This document shows, piece after piece, positions 17,300 to 26,077 of a stretch of DNA of 64,000 nucleotides. The stretch is from Chitinophaga deserti (GTDB taxonomy: Bacteria; Bacteroidota; Bacteroidia; Chitinophagales; Chitinophagaceae): assembly GCF_003149455.1 (NCBI RefSeq), contig NZ_QFFK01000004.1, positions 248,001 through 312,000 on the forward strand. The letters are read 5' to 3'. The position numbers and the translations under genes were made by a program. The notes below the pieces were generated by a model. It was not told the origin of the DNA. It made no database searches and worked only from the letters and a program-made list of their open reading frames with translations. Position 1 is the first letter of the stretch. Each line of letters begins with the position of its first letter.

Positions 17300-19435
17300 A
17301 TGAAAGTCTGTATTGCGGAAAAACCGAGTGTTGCACGCGACATCGCAGAAGTGCTGGGCGCCAAATCCCGGAAAGATGGGTATTATGAAGGAAACGGGTT
17401 CCAGGTTACCTGGACCTTCGGGCACTTCTGTACCCTCAAAGAACCGCACGACTATTCCCCGCACTGGAAATACTGGTCACTGTCCGATCTGCCCATCATC
17501 CCCAATCAGTTCGGCATCAAGCTGATCGAGAATGCCGGGGTGCAGAAGCAGTTCCGTGTTATAGAAACCCTCGTTCAGGCATGTGAAGAGGTGATCAACT
17601 GTGGTGACGCCGGGCAGGAAGGGGAACTCATCCAGCGCTGGGTGCTGCTTAAAGCCAAATGCACCGCTCCCGTAAAGCGCTTATGGATTTCGTCGCTCAC
17701 AGAAGAAGCTATCCGCAATGGCTTCCAGTCCCTCAAAGATGCCGCCCAGTACGATAACCTGTATGCTGCCGGAAGCGCCCGTGCCATAGGAGACTGGCTG
17801 CTGGGTATGAATGCCACGCGCCTCTTCACCAAAAAGTTCGCACAGGGTAAAGCTGTACTCTCTATCGGCCGTGTGCAAACACCCACCCTTGCCATGATCG
17901 TGGCACGGCAAAAGGAAATCAACGCCTTCGTATCTGCAGAATACTGGGAACTCAAAACCATCTATAAGAAAGTAGAGTTCACGGCTGCCATCGACCGTAT
18001 CGTGCAGGTGGAACGTGCCGAGAAAGGACTGCTTTACCTCAAGGAACACCCTTTCGAAATCACCTCTTTCGAGAAAAAGGAAGGAAAAGAAGGCAACCCG
18101 CGCCTGTTCGACCTCACAGCCCTCCAGGTAGAAGCCAATAAGAAATACGCCTATTCGGCAGATGATACCCTGCGTTATATACAGAGCCTCTACGAGAAGA
18201 AACTGGTAACTTACCCCAGGGTAGATACCACCTACCTCTCGGAAGACCTCCATCCCAAGATCGCCGGTATCCTCAAAGACCTTACGCCATACGCTGCCCT
18301 CGTGGCGCCGCTGCTGGAAAAGCCCATCCCGAAGCTTAAATCAGTATTCGATGATAAGAAGGTAACGGATCACCATGCCATCATCCCCACTGGTATGTAC
18401 CCGGAAAACCTGCACCTGGATGAAAAGCGCATATACGACCTCGTGGCCCGCCGGTTCATAGCAGCCTTTTACCCGGAATGTAAAATCTCCAACACCACGG
18501 TGCTGGGGAAGGTAGGACAGGTGGAATTTAAAGCCACCGGTAAGCAGATACTGGAGCCGGGCTGGAAAGAAGTATATGCCAACGATGCTCCCGCTCCCAA
18601 AGATGGTGATGAGCCTGCGGAAGAAGGGGAGAAGATCCTTCCTGTATTCGAAGTGGGGGAGAGCGGTCCGCATACACCCCGGGTACATAAAGGGAAAACC
18701 TCACCTCCCAAGCCCTATACGGAGGCTACGCTGCTCCGTGCCATGGAAACCGCCGGTAAACAGGTGGAAGACGAGGAGATGCGCGAAGCCCTGAAGGATA
18801 ACGGCATCGGCCGGCCGTCTACACGCGCCAACATCATCGAAACACTCTTCCGCCGCAAATACATCGAGAAAAAGAAGAAGAACATCTTTGCCACGCAAAC
18901 TGGTATGGATCTTATCGATACTATTGAGAACGAGCTGCTCAAAAGCCCCGAACTCACCGGTACCTGGGAGCGTAAACTGCGCCTCATGGAAAAGGGGGAA
19001 TATGCCATGGATACTTTCCGGCAGGAGCTTACAGACATGGTGATTGCTCTTATCCGTGATGTGAAGAACAACACGGGCAAGTCCATTTCCATTGCTTCGG
19101 AAGCACCGCCCCAGAAAGAGAAGGATAAAGATGCCGCCCCTCCCAAGCCAAGGGCACCTAAAAAAGCCGCAGACCCCACTGCCGCAGTTTGCCCCAAATG
19201 CAAGGCCCATCCCGTTAAGAAAGGTAACACCGCCTACGGATGTGCCAACTTTGCTGCCTGCGGCTTCAAGGTTCCTTTTGAAGCTTTCGGGAAAAAACTC
19301 TCCGACAAGCAGCTGGAAGATCTCCTTACCAAAGGTAAAACCGGTAAAATCAAAGGTCTTGCCACGCCACAGGGAGAGCAGGAGGGCCGCATAGCGCTCG
19401 ACGAACAGTTTAACCTCATCATCCAGGCTTCCTGA
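17300..19435 (+). CDS. topB: DNA topoisomerase III (type IA)
   Basis: 711 residues from MKVCIAEKPSVARDIAE; the upstream in-frame start at 17261 was rejected because it precedes the TOPRIM strand. TOPRIM domain 1-140 with the conserved glutamate in EKPS and the acidic motif CGDAGQEGEL (101-110). The active-site tyrosine is in LVTYPRVDTTYL (Y305). SIGRVQTPTLAMIV (188-201) and IGRPSTRANIIETL are further type IA signatures. The C-terminus has a four-cysteine zinc-ribbon-like repeat (CPKCK ... CANFAACGF) and a topoisomerase C-terminal repeat. It decatenates single-stranded-linked DNA intermediates. It stands alone with no conjugation genes beside it, so it is likely the chromosomal enzyme. Confidence 0.93.
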   Translation: MKVCIAEKPSVARDIAEVLGAKSRKDGYYEGNGFQVTWTFGHFCTLKEPHDYSPHWKYWSLSDLPIIPNQFGIKLIENAGVQKQFRVIETLVQACEEVINCGDAGQEGELIQRWVLLKAKCTAPVKRLWISSLTEEAIRNGFQSLKDAAQYDNLYAAGSARAIGDWLLGMNATRLFTKKFAQGKAVLSIGRVQTPTLAMIVARQKEINAFVSAEYWELKTIYKKVEFTAAIDRIVQVERAEKGLLYLKEHPFEITSFEKKEGKEGNPRLFDLTALQVEANKKYAYSADDTLRYIQSLYEKKLVTYPRVDTTYLSEDLHPKIAGILKDLTPYAALVAPLLEKPIPKLKSVFDDKKVTDHHAIIPTGMYPENLHLDEKRIYDLVARRFIAAFYPECKISNTTVLGKVGQVEFKATGKQILEPGWKEVYANDAPAPKDGDEPAEEGEKILPVFEVGESGPHTPRVHKGKTSPPKPYTEATLLRAMETAGKQVEDEEMREALKDNGIGRPSTRANIIETLFRRKYIEKKKKNIFATQTGMDLIDTIENELLKSPELTGTWERKLRLMEKGEYAMDTFRQELTDMVIALIRDVKNNTGKSISIASEAPPQKEKDKDAAPPKPRAPKKAADPTAAVCPKCKAHPVKKGNTAYGCANFAACGFKVPFEAFGKKLSDKQLEDLLTKGKTGKIKGLATPQGEQEGRIALDEQFNLIIQAS

Positions 19436-19513
19436 TTATTTTTACAACCATCTGCGAATCTGCGTGTTATAGAGTAGTGAGCCGGTAAGCCCGGCTGCCT
19501 AAAATCGCTATGT

Positions 19514-20512
19514 ATGGCAAAACACTACCCTGTTTGCTTGTTATTTTTAGCCATCCTCCTATGTGAAAAGGCCCAGGCACAGCAAGATGTGCAGTTCAGC
19601 CAGTATGTATTCAATATGTTGAACGTAAATACCGCCTACGCAGGCTACCGGGGAGGCACCAGCTTTAACGCTATTTACCGGCGCCAGTGGGAAGGGGTTC
19701 CCGGTGCGCCTAAAACAATGGGTGCTTCCATCGACTGGCTGACCCCTGCCGCGGAAGACAGAATGGCGCTGAGCGCTAACTTCCTCCACGAAGAATTAGG
19801 CCCGCAAAAAACCACTTCTTTTAATGTTGGGTATGCCTACCGCATCCCGCTGGATGAGTCCGGCGCCAAACGCCTTTGTTTTGGCATCGGCGGGGGCTTT
19901 ACGCAATACCGGCTCGATGGTACTGTTCTAACCTATGTGGATGAACATGACAACAGCATCCCTGTTGCCAATGCCTCCCACCTGGAGCCGGATGCCAACT
20001 TCGGTGTGTTTTATTACACCCCCACCTGGTATGCCACGGCTTCCATCAATAACCTCCTGCAAACTACGGGCGTTAAAGGCTTTAACTGGAACGATGATTA
20101 CTTCCGTACCCTTGAGCGCAAACCCCACCTGTATCTGGGTGCAGGTACCGTACTCAGCCTGGCGGAAAACTTCAAACTGAAGCCTTCCTTTCTCTGGAAA
20201 GATGATTTCAAAGGCCCAAGCAACGTAGATCTTTCCTGTTTCCTGCTGATCCATGATCTGGTATGGATAGGAGGCTCTTACCGTACAGGCGTGAGGATTT
20301 GGGATGCTTCCGGTAAGGACATGGACCTCACCAACCGGGATGCTGCTTCTGCCATGGTAGAGTTCATGGCTGCCAAATGGCTCAGGGTTGGTTATGCATA
20401 TGATTTCACGACGAGCGGGCTCAGGAATTATCAATCCGGCTCGCACGAAGTTTCCATCAGTCTGTTCATGCCTAAAAAAGGCAATAGAGAAGTAAGTCCA
20501 AGATATTTTTAA
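19514..20512 (+). CDS. PorP/SprF-family type IX secretion membrane protein
   Basis: 332 residues. Signal peptide at 1-22 (ending AQA-QQDVQF). The diagnostic start of the mature part is QDVQFSQYVFNMLNVNTAYAGYRG, followed by FNAIYRRQWEGVPGAPKTMGASIDW, both typical of PorP/SprF. The remainder alternates as an outer-membrane beta-barrel and ends in an aromatic residue (SPRYF). Members act with the type IX secretion and gliding machinery, often paired with a large adhesin; no such adhesin is adjacent here. The gene stands alone between topB and a convergent MBL-fold gene. Confidence 0.9.
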   Translation: MAKHYPVCLLFLAILLCEKAQAQQDVQFSQYVFNMLNVNTAYAGYRGGTSFNAIYRRQWEGVPGAPKTMGASIDWLTPAAEDRMALSANFLHEELGPQKTTSFNVGYAYRIPLDESGAKRLCFGIGGGFTQYRLDGTVLTYVDEHDNSIPVANASHLEPDANFGVFYYTPTWYATASINNLLQTTGVKGFNWNDDYFRTLERKPHLYLGAGTVLSLAENFKLKPSFLWKDDFKGPSNVDLSCFLLIHDLVWIGGSYRTGVRIWDASGKDMDLTNRDAASAMVEFMAAKWLRVGYAYDFTTSGLRNYQSGSHEVSISLFMPKKGNREVSPRYF

Positions 20513-20551
20513 TGGGTTAGCTGGTTACCATGCAAACTGTTGCCGGTCTGT

Positions 20552-21427
20552 TCAGAACAAGGTTGTCTGGATAGGCCGGTTTTTTTGTTTGGAAGCTTTC
20601 AGCAGGGAAGGAGCAGGGAGTTGCACCTGTTGCTGCGGAACAGGAAGGAGTTTAGGAACCGGAGCTTCCGACGGATTGATATGGAATACCGGTGTTTCCG
20701 CATAGCGGCCTGCCACCACGATCTCGGTGCCATTGGCATGCCGGGTAAAAAGGGAATGTACAAGTTCGGGATCGTTATTATCCTGCGAGAGGTGAGACAG
20801 CAGCACATGGCTCAGGTGCCTGGTGCGGTGCTTCAGAAATACTTCAAGGGCTTCATTATTGGAAAGGTGGCCATGGCCGCCCCTGATCCTGTTTTTCAGG
20901 AAGATGGGATACCGCCCTTTGTCGAGCATTTCCGCATCGTAATTAGTTTCCAGGAAAGCGGCATGGCACATGGAGAAATGATGTGCCAGTTCACCACAGG
21001 GCCGTCCGATATCGGTAAACACTCCCACCCGGGCCTGTCCGCATGAAATAAGGAAGCTGTGCGGGTCTGCCGCATCATGGTACTTGACGAATGGCTTAAT
21101 CTGCAGGCTGCCTATTTCAATAGGTTCCGCGGCGGAAAATGTTTTCCCTGCCAGCTGCATACCACTGTGGCGGAGGGTAGCTTCGGTGATATATACAGGA
21201 AGATTGTGCTTTTTACTCAATACGGGTATTCCGCGGATGTGATCCACATGCTCGTGGGATACGATGATGGCTTTTACTTTTCCCATATCCAGCCCCAGCC
21301 GCTCCATACGGCGCTCCGTTTCTTTACAGGAGATACCTGCATCCACCAGCACAGCCTCCTGGCTGTTGCCGATGTAATAACAGTTTCCGTTACTGCCTGA
21401 ATTGAGGGATGTGAAATAAAGCGACAT
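20552..21427 (-). CDS. MBL-fold metallo-hydrolase, YycJ/WalJ-like
   Basis: 291 residues from the ATG giving MSLYFTSLNSGSNGNCYYIG; a TTG three codons upstream is possible. SLNSGSNGNCYYI followed by VLVDAGIS and IIVSHEHVDHIRG (the HxHxDH metal motif) marks the YycJ/WalJ branch of metallo-beta-lactamase-fold proteins. ETNYD and LSHLSQDNND supply later metal ligands. Relatives have been proposed to be 5'-to-3' exonucleases, some linked to mismatch repair in Gram-positives. A basic tail (KASKQKNRP) follows. No operon partner beyond the downstream-facing neighbours. Confidence 0.85.
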   Translation of the reverse strand: MSLYFTSLNSGSNGNCYYIGNSQEAVLVDAGISCKETERRMERLGLDMGKVKAIIVSHEHVDHIRGIPVLSKKHNLPVYITEATLRHSGMQLAGKTFSAAEPIEIGSLQIKPFVKYHDAADPHSFLISCGQARVGVFTDIGRPCGELAHHFSMCHAAFLETNYDAEMLDKGRYPIFLKNRIRGGHGHLSNNEALEVFLKHRTRHLSHVLLSHLSQDNNDPELVHSLFTRHANGTEIVVAGRYAETPVFHINPSEAPVPKLLPVPQQQVQLPAPSLLKASKQKNRPIQTTLF

Positions 21428-21473
21428 GCTTTGCAAAGAAAACGAATTCAGTGCAAATCACCCGCGTTTTGAT

Positions 21474-22547
21474 TCAATAGCGTGTCAGCAGGGCAATGTC
21501 GCCCAGTTGGCGGAGAGCCGGCTGGTCCGTGAAGTATACACGCCCTTTCTTGTCCACCACTTCCCAGGCGATGTCGTTCACGATATCATCGTTAATCCCC
21601 GGTACGGTGGCATCCTGCGCAAATTCAAACCCCTGGCGGGTAATGCCGATAGGCTGGCTGAAGTCGTTTTTAACCATGAGCAGCTCTCCCCGGCCTTCTC
21701 TGGCGGCGCGGTAAATCTCCTGCATATCGGTCAGCACCTTGCCACTGGGGATGCCTGCCAGTAATTCGTCTATGGCAGCAGCGCGGCGGGCTTTCTGCAG
21801 ATCCTTCACAACCGGCCATGCCTTATCCGACAAATAATGGATATCGGCCTTTCCCGCGTCTATGGTGAAATGTCCGGAATATATCAGTGGCTGGTCTGCT
21901 ACTTCCAGCAGATAATCGAAATTCTCCCGGGTGGAAGCTACGATGATCTCCAGCGGATGAACGGACTGTACGGCTATCATGGACTTATCCACCTTATTCA
22001 GGAATTCACGTACCTGGTTATCGATCTTCTTTGAATCGCTGCGCGCCTGGCGGTCGGTGATATAGTGCGGGTTTTCGCGGAAGGGGAAGCCATGGAGCGA
22101 GACTTCGCCATAGATACGGTCGTTCAGTGCTTCGTACAGTTCTACGCCCGACTGGCTGAGGTGGAGGATGTAATAGTCTTCGGAGCGGTTGTAGGCTTTG
22201 ATAATATCGCGGAGGGCAAATTCTTTGTCGAGGTACACTTTATTTTCCACAGGCGGCCACATGGTTCGCACGAATTCTGCTGTGTTGGCAGAAACGAATA
22301 CATACAATCCGAAATCATTGAGGCGGTTATCGATCTGTGACTCGATGGAGTGGAGGTTTTTCAGCAGCAGTTCCACGCTGCGGCGGTCATACTCTTTCAG
22401 CAGCCGGCTTTCCGCTTCGTTGATCAGGTTCTTCAGCAGGATGGCGTCCTGTTGATTGTCGGGGTGTGTGCGGTGGGTTTTCAGGGCAATGGAAATACAT
22501 GGCCCTTCCTGGTGTTGTGCCAGTTTATGCATTTGCTCTTTTAACAT
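21474..22547 (-). CDS. baeRF-type (bacterial eRF1-like) protein, probable ribosome-associated factor
   Basis: 357 residues from MLKEQMHKLAQHQEGPCISI; an ATG 13 codons upstream (22586) is the alternative start. The N-terminus (HQEGPCISIALKTHRTHPDNQQDAILLKNLINEAE) is a close match to the start of bacterial archaeo-eukaryotic-release-factor-like (baeRF, family 3-like) proteins. The C-terminal third (AIDELLAGIPSGKVLTDMQEIYRAAREGRGELLMV) fits the L7Ae-like third domain of eRF1 with its AxxGRGxLLxV pattern. Balon, a ribosome hibernation factor, belongs to the same superfamily, so binding to idle ribosomes is a reasonable inference, not shown here. It stands alone, 63 bp upstream of which proA ends. 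Confidence 0.7.
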   Translation of the reverse strand: MLKEQMHKLAQHQEGPCISIALKTHRTHPDNQQDAILLKNLINEAESRLLKEYDRRSVELLLKNLHSIESQIDNRLNDFGLYVFVSANTAEFVRTMWPPVENKVYLDKEFALRDIIKAYNRSEDYYILHLSQSGVELYEALNDRIYGEVSLHGFPFRENPHYITDRQARSDSKKIDNQVREFLNKVDKSMIAVQSVHPLEIIVASTRENFDYLLEVADQPLIYSGHFTIDAGKADIHYLSDKAWPVVKDLQKARRAAAIDELLAGIPSGKVLTDMQEIYRAAREGRGELLMVKNDFSQPIGITRQGFEFAQDATVPGINDDIVNDIAWEVVDKKGRVYFTDQPALRQLGDIALLTRY

Positions 22548-22610
22548 GGGAATTCGGATTGTTCTGAAGGAGAACAACCTATCCATACATTTTGTTCGTG
22601 CGGTCAGGGA

Positions 22611-23858
22611 TCAGCGGGTTTGACCGTCGCCTGTAACGATCCATTTCTCTGTTACGAGCTTTTCGAGGGCAAAGGGCCCGCGGGCATGGAGCTTCTGGGT
22701 AGATATGCCGATTTCAGCGCCCAGTCCGAATACCCCACCGTCAGTAAACCTCGTGGAGGCATTAACGTATACAGCGGCAGCGTCTACTTCCTGCTGGAAG
22801 CGTTCACCCAGCGCCGTGTTTTGGGTAAGGATGGCTTCGGAGTGTTTGCTGGAGTATTTACGGATATGGGAAAGTGCTGTTTCAGGACCGTCCACCGTTT
22901 TCACGGAGCACTTAAAGTCGAGGAACTCACGCCCGAAATCGGCTTCAGTGGCATGCTGCAGATGCGGATATCCGGCTTTCGCGAGGATGGGATATGCATT
23001 TTCATCCGCGAAGATCTCAACGGCGTAAGCGGCCAGTGATGGTGCCAGCAGGGGGAGGAACTGTGCTGCGACGGATTGGTCAACTATCACAGTGTCCAGC
23101 GCATTGCATACCGACGGGCGGCTTACTTTGGCATTGGTGACGATCTTAGCGGCCTTTTCGAGGTCGGCAGTGCCTTCCACATAAGTATGGCAAACGCCTG
23201 CGCCGGTTTCGATCACCGGTACGCGGGAGTGCTGGCGCACGAAATCGATCAGTGACTGGGAGCCGCGGGGGATGATAATGTCTACAAATTGAACGGCCGT
23301 GAGCAGCTCGGTTACGAGGGCACGGTCGGTGGGCAGTAATACCACGGCGTCTGCATCCACTGCATTGGCTTCGAGCGCCCGGCGGATGAGGGATACGAGG
23401 ATGGTATTGGTATAGAAAGCGTCTGTTCCGCCACGGAGTACGGCGGCGTTGCCGGAGCGGATGCAGAGCGCTGCCACATCTACCGTTACATTGGGGCGCG
23501 ATTCATAAATAACACCCACCACACCCAGCGGGGCGGTTACCTTACGTACGAGTAACCCGTTTTCCAGCACTTTTTCTGACAGCAGTTGCCCGGATGGGTC
23601 TGGCAGCAAAGCAATGTCGTTCAGGCTGCCGGCGAGGTCGGCGATACGTGCTTCGTTGAGCAGCAGGCGGTCTTTCCGGGGATCACCATCCGGCATCTGG
23701 TCGAGATCCTTTTTGTTCTCTTCCATAATGGCGGTGGCATTTTCCAGCAGGAGAGCGCCAATTCTGTGCAGGATGGACTGTTTTACAGTATCACCGGCAG
23801 ATTTAACGGAGCGGGAAGCCTGTTGTGCTTTTTCGAGCAGGGGTATGATGGTGGACAT
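22611..23858 (-). CDS. proA: Gamma-glutamyl phosphate reductase
   Basis: 415 residues, the usual length. NADPH-dependent reduction of glutamyl-5-phosphate to the semialdehyde, second step of proline synthesis. Visible features: LGVVGVIYESRPNVTVD (111-127), IIPRGSQSLIDFV (195-207), the catalytic cysteine in RPSVCNALDT (C251), and FGLGAEIGISTQKLHARGPFAL near the end. Follows proB by 12 bp on the same strand, forming a proBA operon. Confidence 0.96.
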   Translation of the reverse strand: MSTIIPLLEKAQQASRSVKSAGDTVKQSILHRIGALLLENATAIMEENKKDLDQMPDGDPRKDRLLLNEARIADLAGSLNDIALLPDPSGQLLSEKVLENGLLVRKVTAPLGVVGVIYESRPNVTVDVAALCIRSGNAAVLRGGTDAFYTNTILVSLIRRALEANAVDADAVVLLPTDRALVTELLTAVQFVDIIIPRGSQSLIDFVRQHSRVPVIETGAGVCHTYVEGTADLEKAAKIVTNAKVSRPSVCNALDTVIVDQSVAAQFLPLLAPSLAAYAVEIFADENAYPILAKAGYPHLQHATEADFGREFLDFKCSVKTVDGPETALSHIRKYSSKHSEAILTQNTALGERFQQEVDAAAVYVNASTRFTDGGVFGLGAEIGISTQKLHARGPFALEKLVTEKWIVTGDGQTR

Positions 23859-23870
23859 AATTGTTGTTGT

Positions 23871-24914
23871 TTAAAGGATCACGATTTCGTCGGCATGGGC
23901 CACTTCTACGTTCTTTTCACGGTTACCGCCGCTAATGGCTTCGGAGCTTACTTTGGCACGGGCAACGGCAAATACCTCTCCGGATTCGCCTGCAATTTCG
24001 ATCACTTCACCGCATTCGAACTTCTCCAGAACTGTCTTTACACCTACAGCGAGCAGACTGTGCCTTTTTTCGAGGGCTTTCTGTGCGCCGGCATCTACCT
24101 GTATCCTGCCGGTTACAAGGCTGCCGCTGGCCAGCCATTTGCGGCGTGCGGGCATGCTGCAGGGCTGGGAGGGGCACAGTGTTCCTGTTTTCCCTTCCGT
24201 AGCAAGAGCAATGCCATCCGGCGTGCCGATCCCGAATATCACTACCTGGATGCCCATCCGGGTGGCCAGGCGGGCGAAGGTCAGTTTCGATACCATACCG
24301 CCAAGGCCAAGGCTCGATTTGCTGGTGTCGGCCAGAGAAAAGGCGGCTTCGTCGATTACGGGGATAACCGGTACGATCTTCTTCGAACGGTCCAGCACAC
24401 CACCCACACTGGTGGAGAACAGCAGCATGGATGCACCGAAGCCTACGGCAATCAGGGTAGCCAGTTCATCGTTATCGGAGAATTTCAGCTCCAGGTCACT
24501 CACCACATCGTTTTCATTGGCGATGGGGATGATGCCACTGGCCCAGAGTTCTTCATATGTTTTATGAAGCTGGAGAAACTGGTTGCGGTTAGAGAAATGG
24601 CTCCTTTCGCAGAGGCTTTGCGCCACGGGGATGCCGTATTGGGCGAAATACTGGGTATACTTATTAAGCAATAGCGGGTTGCCGATGGCGGCTGCAGCTT
24701 TCCGCTCGCTGATGGTACCTGTATATTCTTTCAGGAAACGCTTACCTGCAGCAACGGCACCCGATGATACCAGTACCACATTGTAACGGTCATGCACTGC
24801 TGCCACCTGCTTGGCGATCTCCGCTATAACGGCCTCATTCAGCTCCCCATTGTCGCGGGTAATGGAGGCGGTACCAAATTTTATGACGAGAATCGGTTTG
24901 TTCGTATTTTTCAT
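23871..24914 (-). CDS. proB: Glutamate 5-kinase
   Basis: 347 residues from MKNTNKPILVIKFGTASITR; a start 132 bases further up would add a non-homologous extension. ATP-dependent phosphorylation of glutamate, first step of proline synthesis and the feedback-controlled one. Amino-acid-kinase motifs are KFGTASITRDNG, VLVSSGAVAAGKRFL and IIPIANENDVVSDLELKFSDNDELA. LGLGGMVSKLTFARLATRMG is the substrate loop. The last ~75 residues (WLASGSLVTGRIQVDAGAQKAL) form the PUA domain found in many ProB proteins. The upstream 220 bp holds its promoter; none clear was seen. Confidence 0.95.
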   Translation of the reverse strand: MKNTNKPILVIKFGTASITRDNGELNEAVIAEIAKQVAAVHDRYNVVLVSSGAVAAGKRFLKEYTGTISERKAAAAIGNPLLLNKYTQYFAQYGIPVAQSLCERSHFSNRNQFLQLHKTYEELWASGIIPIANENDVVSDLELKFSDNDELATLIAVGFGASMLLFSTSVGGVLDRSKKIVPVIPVIDEAAFSLADTSKSSLGLGGMVSKLTFARLATRMGIQVVIFGIGTPDGIALATEGKTGTLCPSQPCSMPARRKWLASGSLVTGRIQVDAGAQKALEKRHSLLAVGVKTVLEKFECGEVIEIAGESGEVFAVARAKVSSEAISGGNREKNVEVAHADEIVIL

Positions 24915-25134
24915 GCGGGCATAAAAATATTCAAACCCGGCCGTTTCTGCAAGCAGCAATATGGAAGCAGTGGTTGGGTGAGGTCTTTTTGCTGCCGGAT
25001 GATTCATTGCGTACCGGGCCAGGCCAGCATGCTCATGGGGCTGCAATTTCGGTGTAGTGCAGGAAATACGGCATAGGCCACAGCCTGATGCAGCGGTAGC
25101 ATTAGTGGTAACGGTATCGGTATTTATGGGGTTT

Positions 25135-25410
25135 TTATCTGCAGCGATTTTGCTCTGATGGCAACTCGCAGCTGTCGAGGAAAATGCTTACGCTTTGACG
25201 GTCGAAGCCCGGCAGAAACAACCGGTCGATGCCAACCAGCTTATCTTTCACCATTTTCAACAACCTGAATTCATAAAACATCCGGGTCAGTGATGAAATA
25301 CGCACTGTTTGTTTCAACTGCTCAAGTACCGCCATGCCATCAGCTACCGTCAGATAGTCGACAAAGCAGAGTGGGCCGCTGGGCGTGATGTAGAGAATGC
25401 GTGATTGCAT
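25135..25410 (-). CDS. Hypothetical small protein
   Basis: 91 residues, MQSRILYITPSGPLCFVDYL at the start and a charged helical centre (FYEFRLLKMVKDKLVGIDRLFLPG). No family recognised, no signal peptide. It is the only sizeable frame in the stretch between proB and umuD, and is oriented divergently from umuD. It could be spurious. Confidence 0.4.
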   Translation of the reverse strand: MQSRILYITPSGPLCFVDYLTVADGMAVLEQLKQTVRISSLTRMFYEFRLLKMVKDKLVGIDRLFLPGFDRQSVSIFLDSCELPSEQNRCR

Positions 25411-25581
25411 GATGAATAGGTTTTTCAGATGATCAGAAGAGTATTTGTAGCCTTTATCAGAATAGCGTCGGAAGTTTCAAGATAACACTTTTGTGGGAGA
25501 TTGCGGCTGTTTTTAACAGAACTTTAGAGCTGTTTGATTTGTTGGGTTTGCACCCATCAGTTATGCTAATGTCTTTAGTTA

Positions 25582-25598
25582 ATATTGCTAAAAATATT
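25582..25598. promoter_or_regulatory. Dyad upstream of the umuD-like gene
   Basis: ATATT-GCTAAAA-ATATT (within AATATTGCTAAAAATATT) lies immediately before the ATG at 25606. A LexA-type operator would be expected for an SOS gene, but the Bacteroidota LexA box is not one I can match with certainty. The position over the probable ribosome-loading region fits repression. Confidence 0.3.
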
Positions 25599-25605
25599 AG
25601 TAGTC

Positions 25606-26073
25606 ATGTATGCAGTTAACCACCGGAACGGCTTATCTTTTTACGCCGTCCGCGATACCGGAGAGATCAGCGTTCCCTATATCTGGACCCCGCTGAAAGC
25701 AGGCTTCCCTTCGCCCGCGCAGGACTATATGGAAGAAGACATTGACCTTGTTAACCTCCTGGGTATGAACAAACCCTCGGTTTACATTGTGCGGGTAGAT
25801 GGTACATCCATGACGGATGCACATATCCCTGACCGCAGCTACCTGGTGGTAGACCGTTCCCTTAAACCCATGCCTAACGATGTGGTGGTGGCTGTCCTCA
25901 ACGGCGAGTTCACCGTTAAAACCCTCGTGAAATCATCTTCCGGATGGATGCTCTATCCCGAAAACGCCATGTACGACCCCATCGTGATCCGCGACAGCGA
26001 TACCTTCCAGGTATGGGGTGTGGTGGCACAGGTAGTAATAGACCGGAAGGAAATGCGCCTGCGTAAAAGATAA
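25606..26073 (+). CDS. UmuD-like S24 autoprotease
   Basis: 155 residues from MYAVNHRNGLSFYAV. The UmuD pattern is clear: cleavage site LKAG-FPSP (A32-G33), AQDYMEEDIDLVNLLGMNKPSVYIVRVDGTSM with nucleophile S68, and GEFTVKTLVK with general base K105. UmuD is processed on RecA filaments and then serves as the accessory subunit of error-prone polymerase V. The N-terminal arm is about 10 residues longer than that of the E. coli protein. No UmuC polymerase gene follows; instead an unknown gene starts 4 bp downstream and is surely co-transcribed. umuC may be elsewhere, or this protein may serve another partner. Confidence 0.88.
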   Translation: MYAVNHRNGLSFYAVRDTGEISVPYIWTPLKAGFPSPAQDYMEEDIDLVNLLGMNKPSVYIVRVDGTSMTDAHIPDRSYLVVDRSLKPMPNDVVVAVLNGEFTVKTLVKSSSGWMLYPENAMYDPIVIRDSDTFQVWGVVAQVVIDRKEMRLRKR

Positions 26074-26077
26074 TGCC

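Noticed and set aside
17300..19435. Mobile-element topoisomerase
   Set aside because: topB can mark conjugative elements, but no tra, mob or integrase gene lies nearby.
25582..25598. Firm LexA box
   Set aside because: A dyad is present, but I cannot match it to a known Bacteroidota LexA consensus; kept only as a low-confidence dyad.
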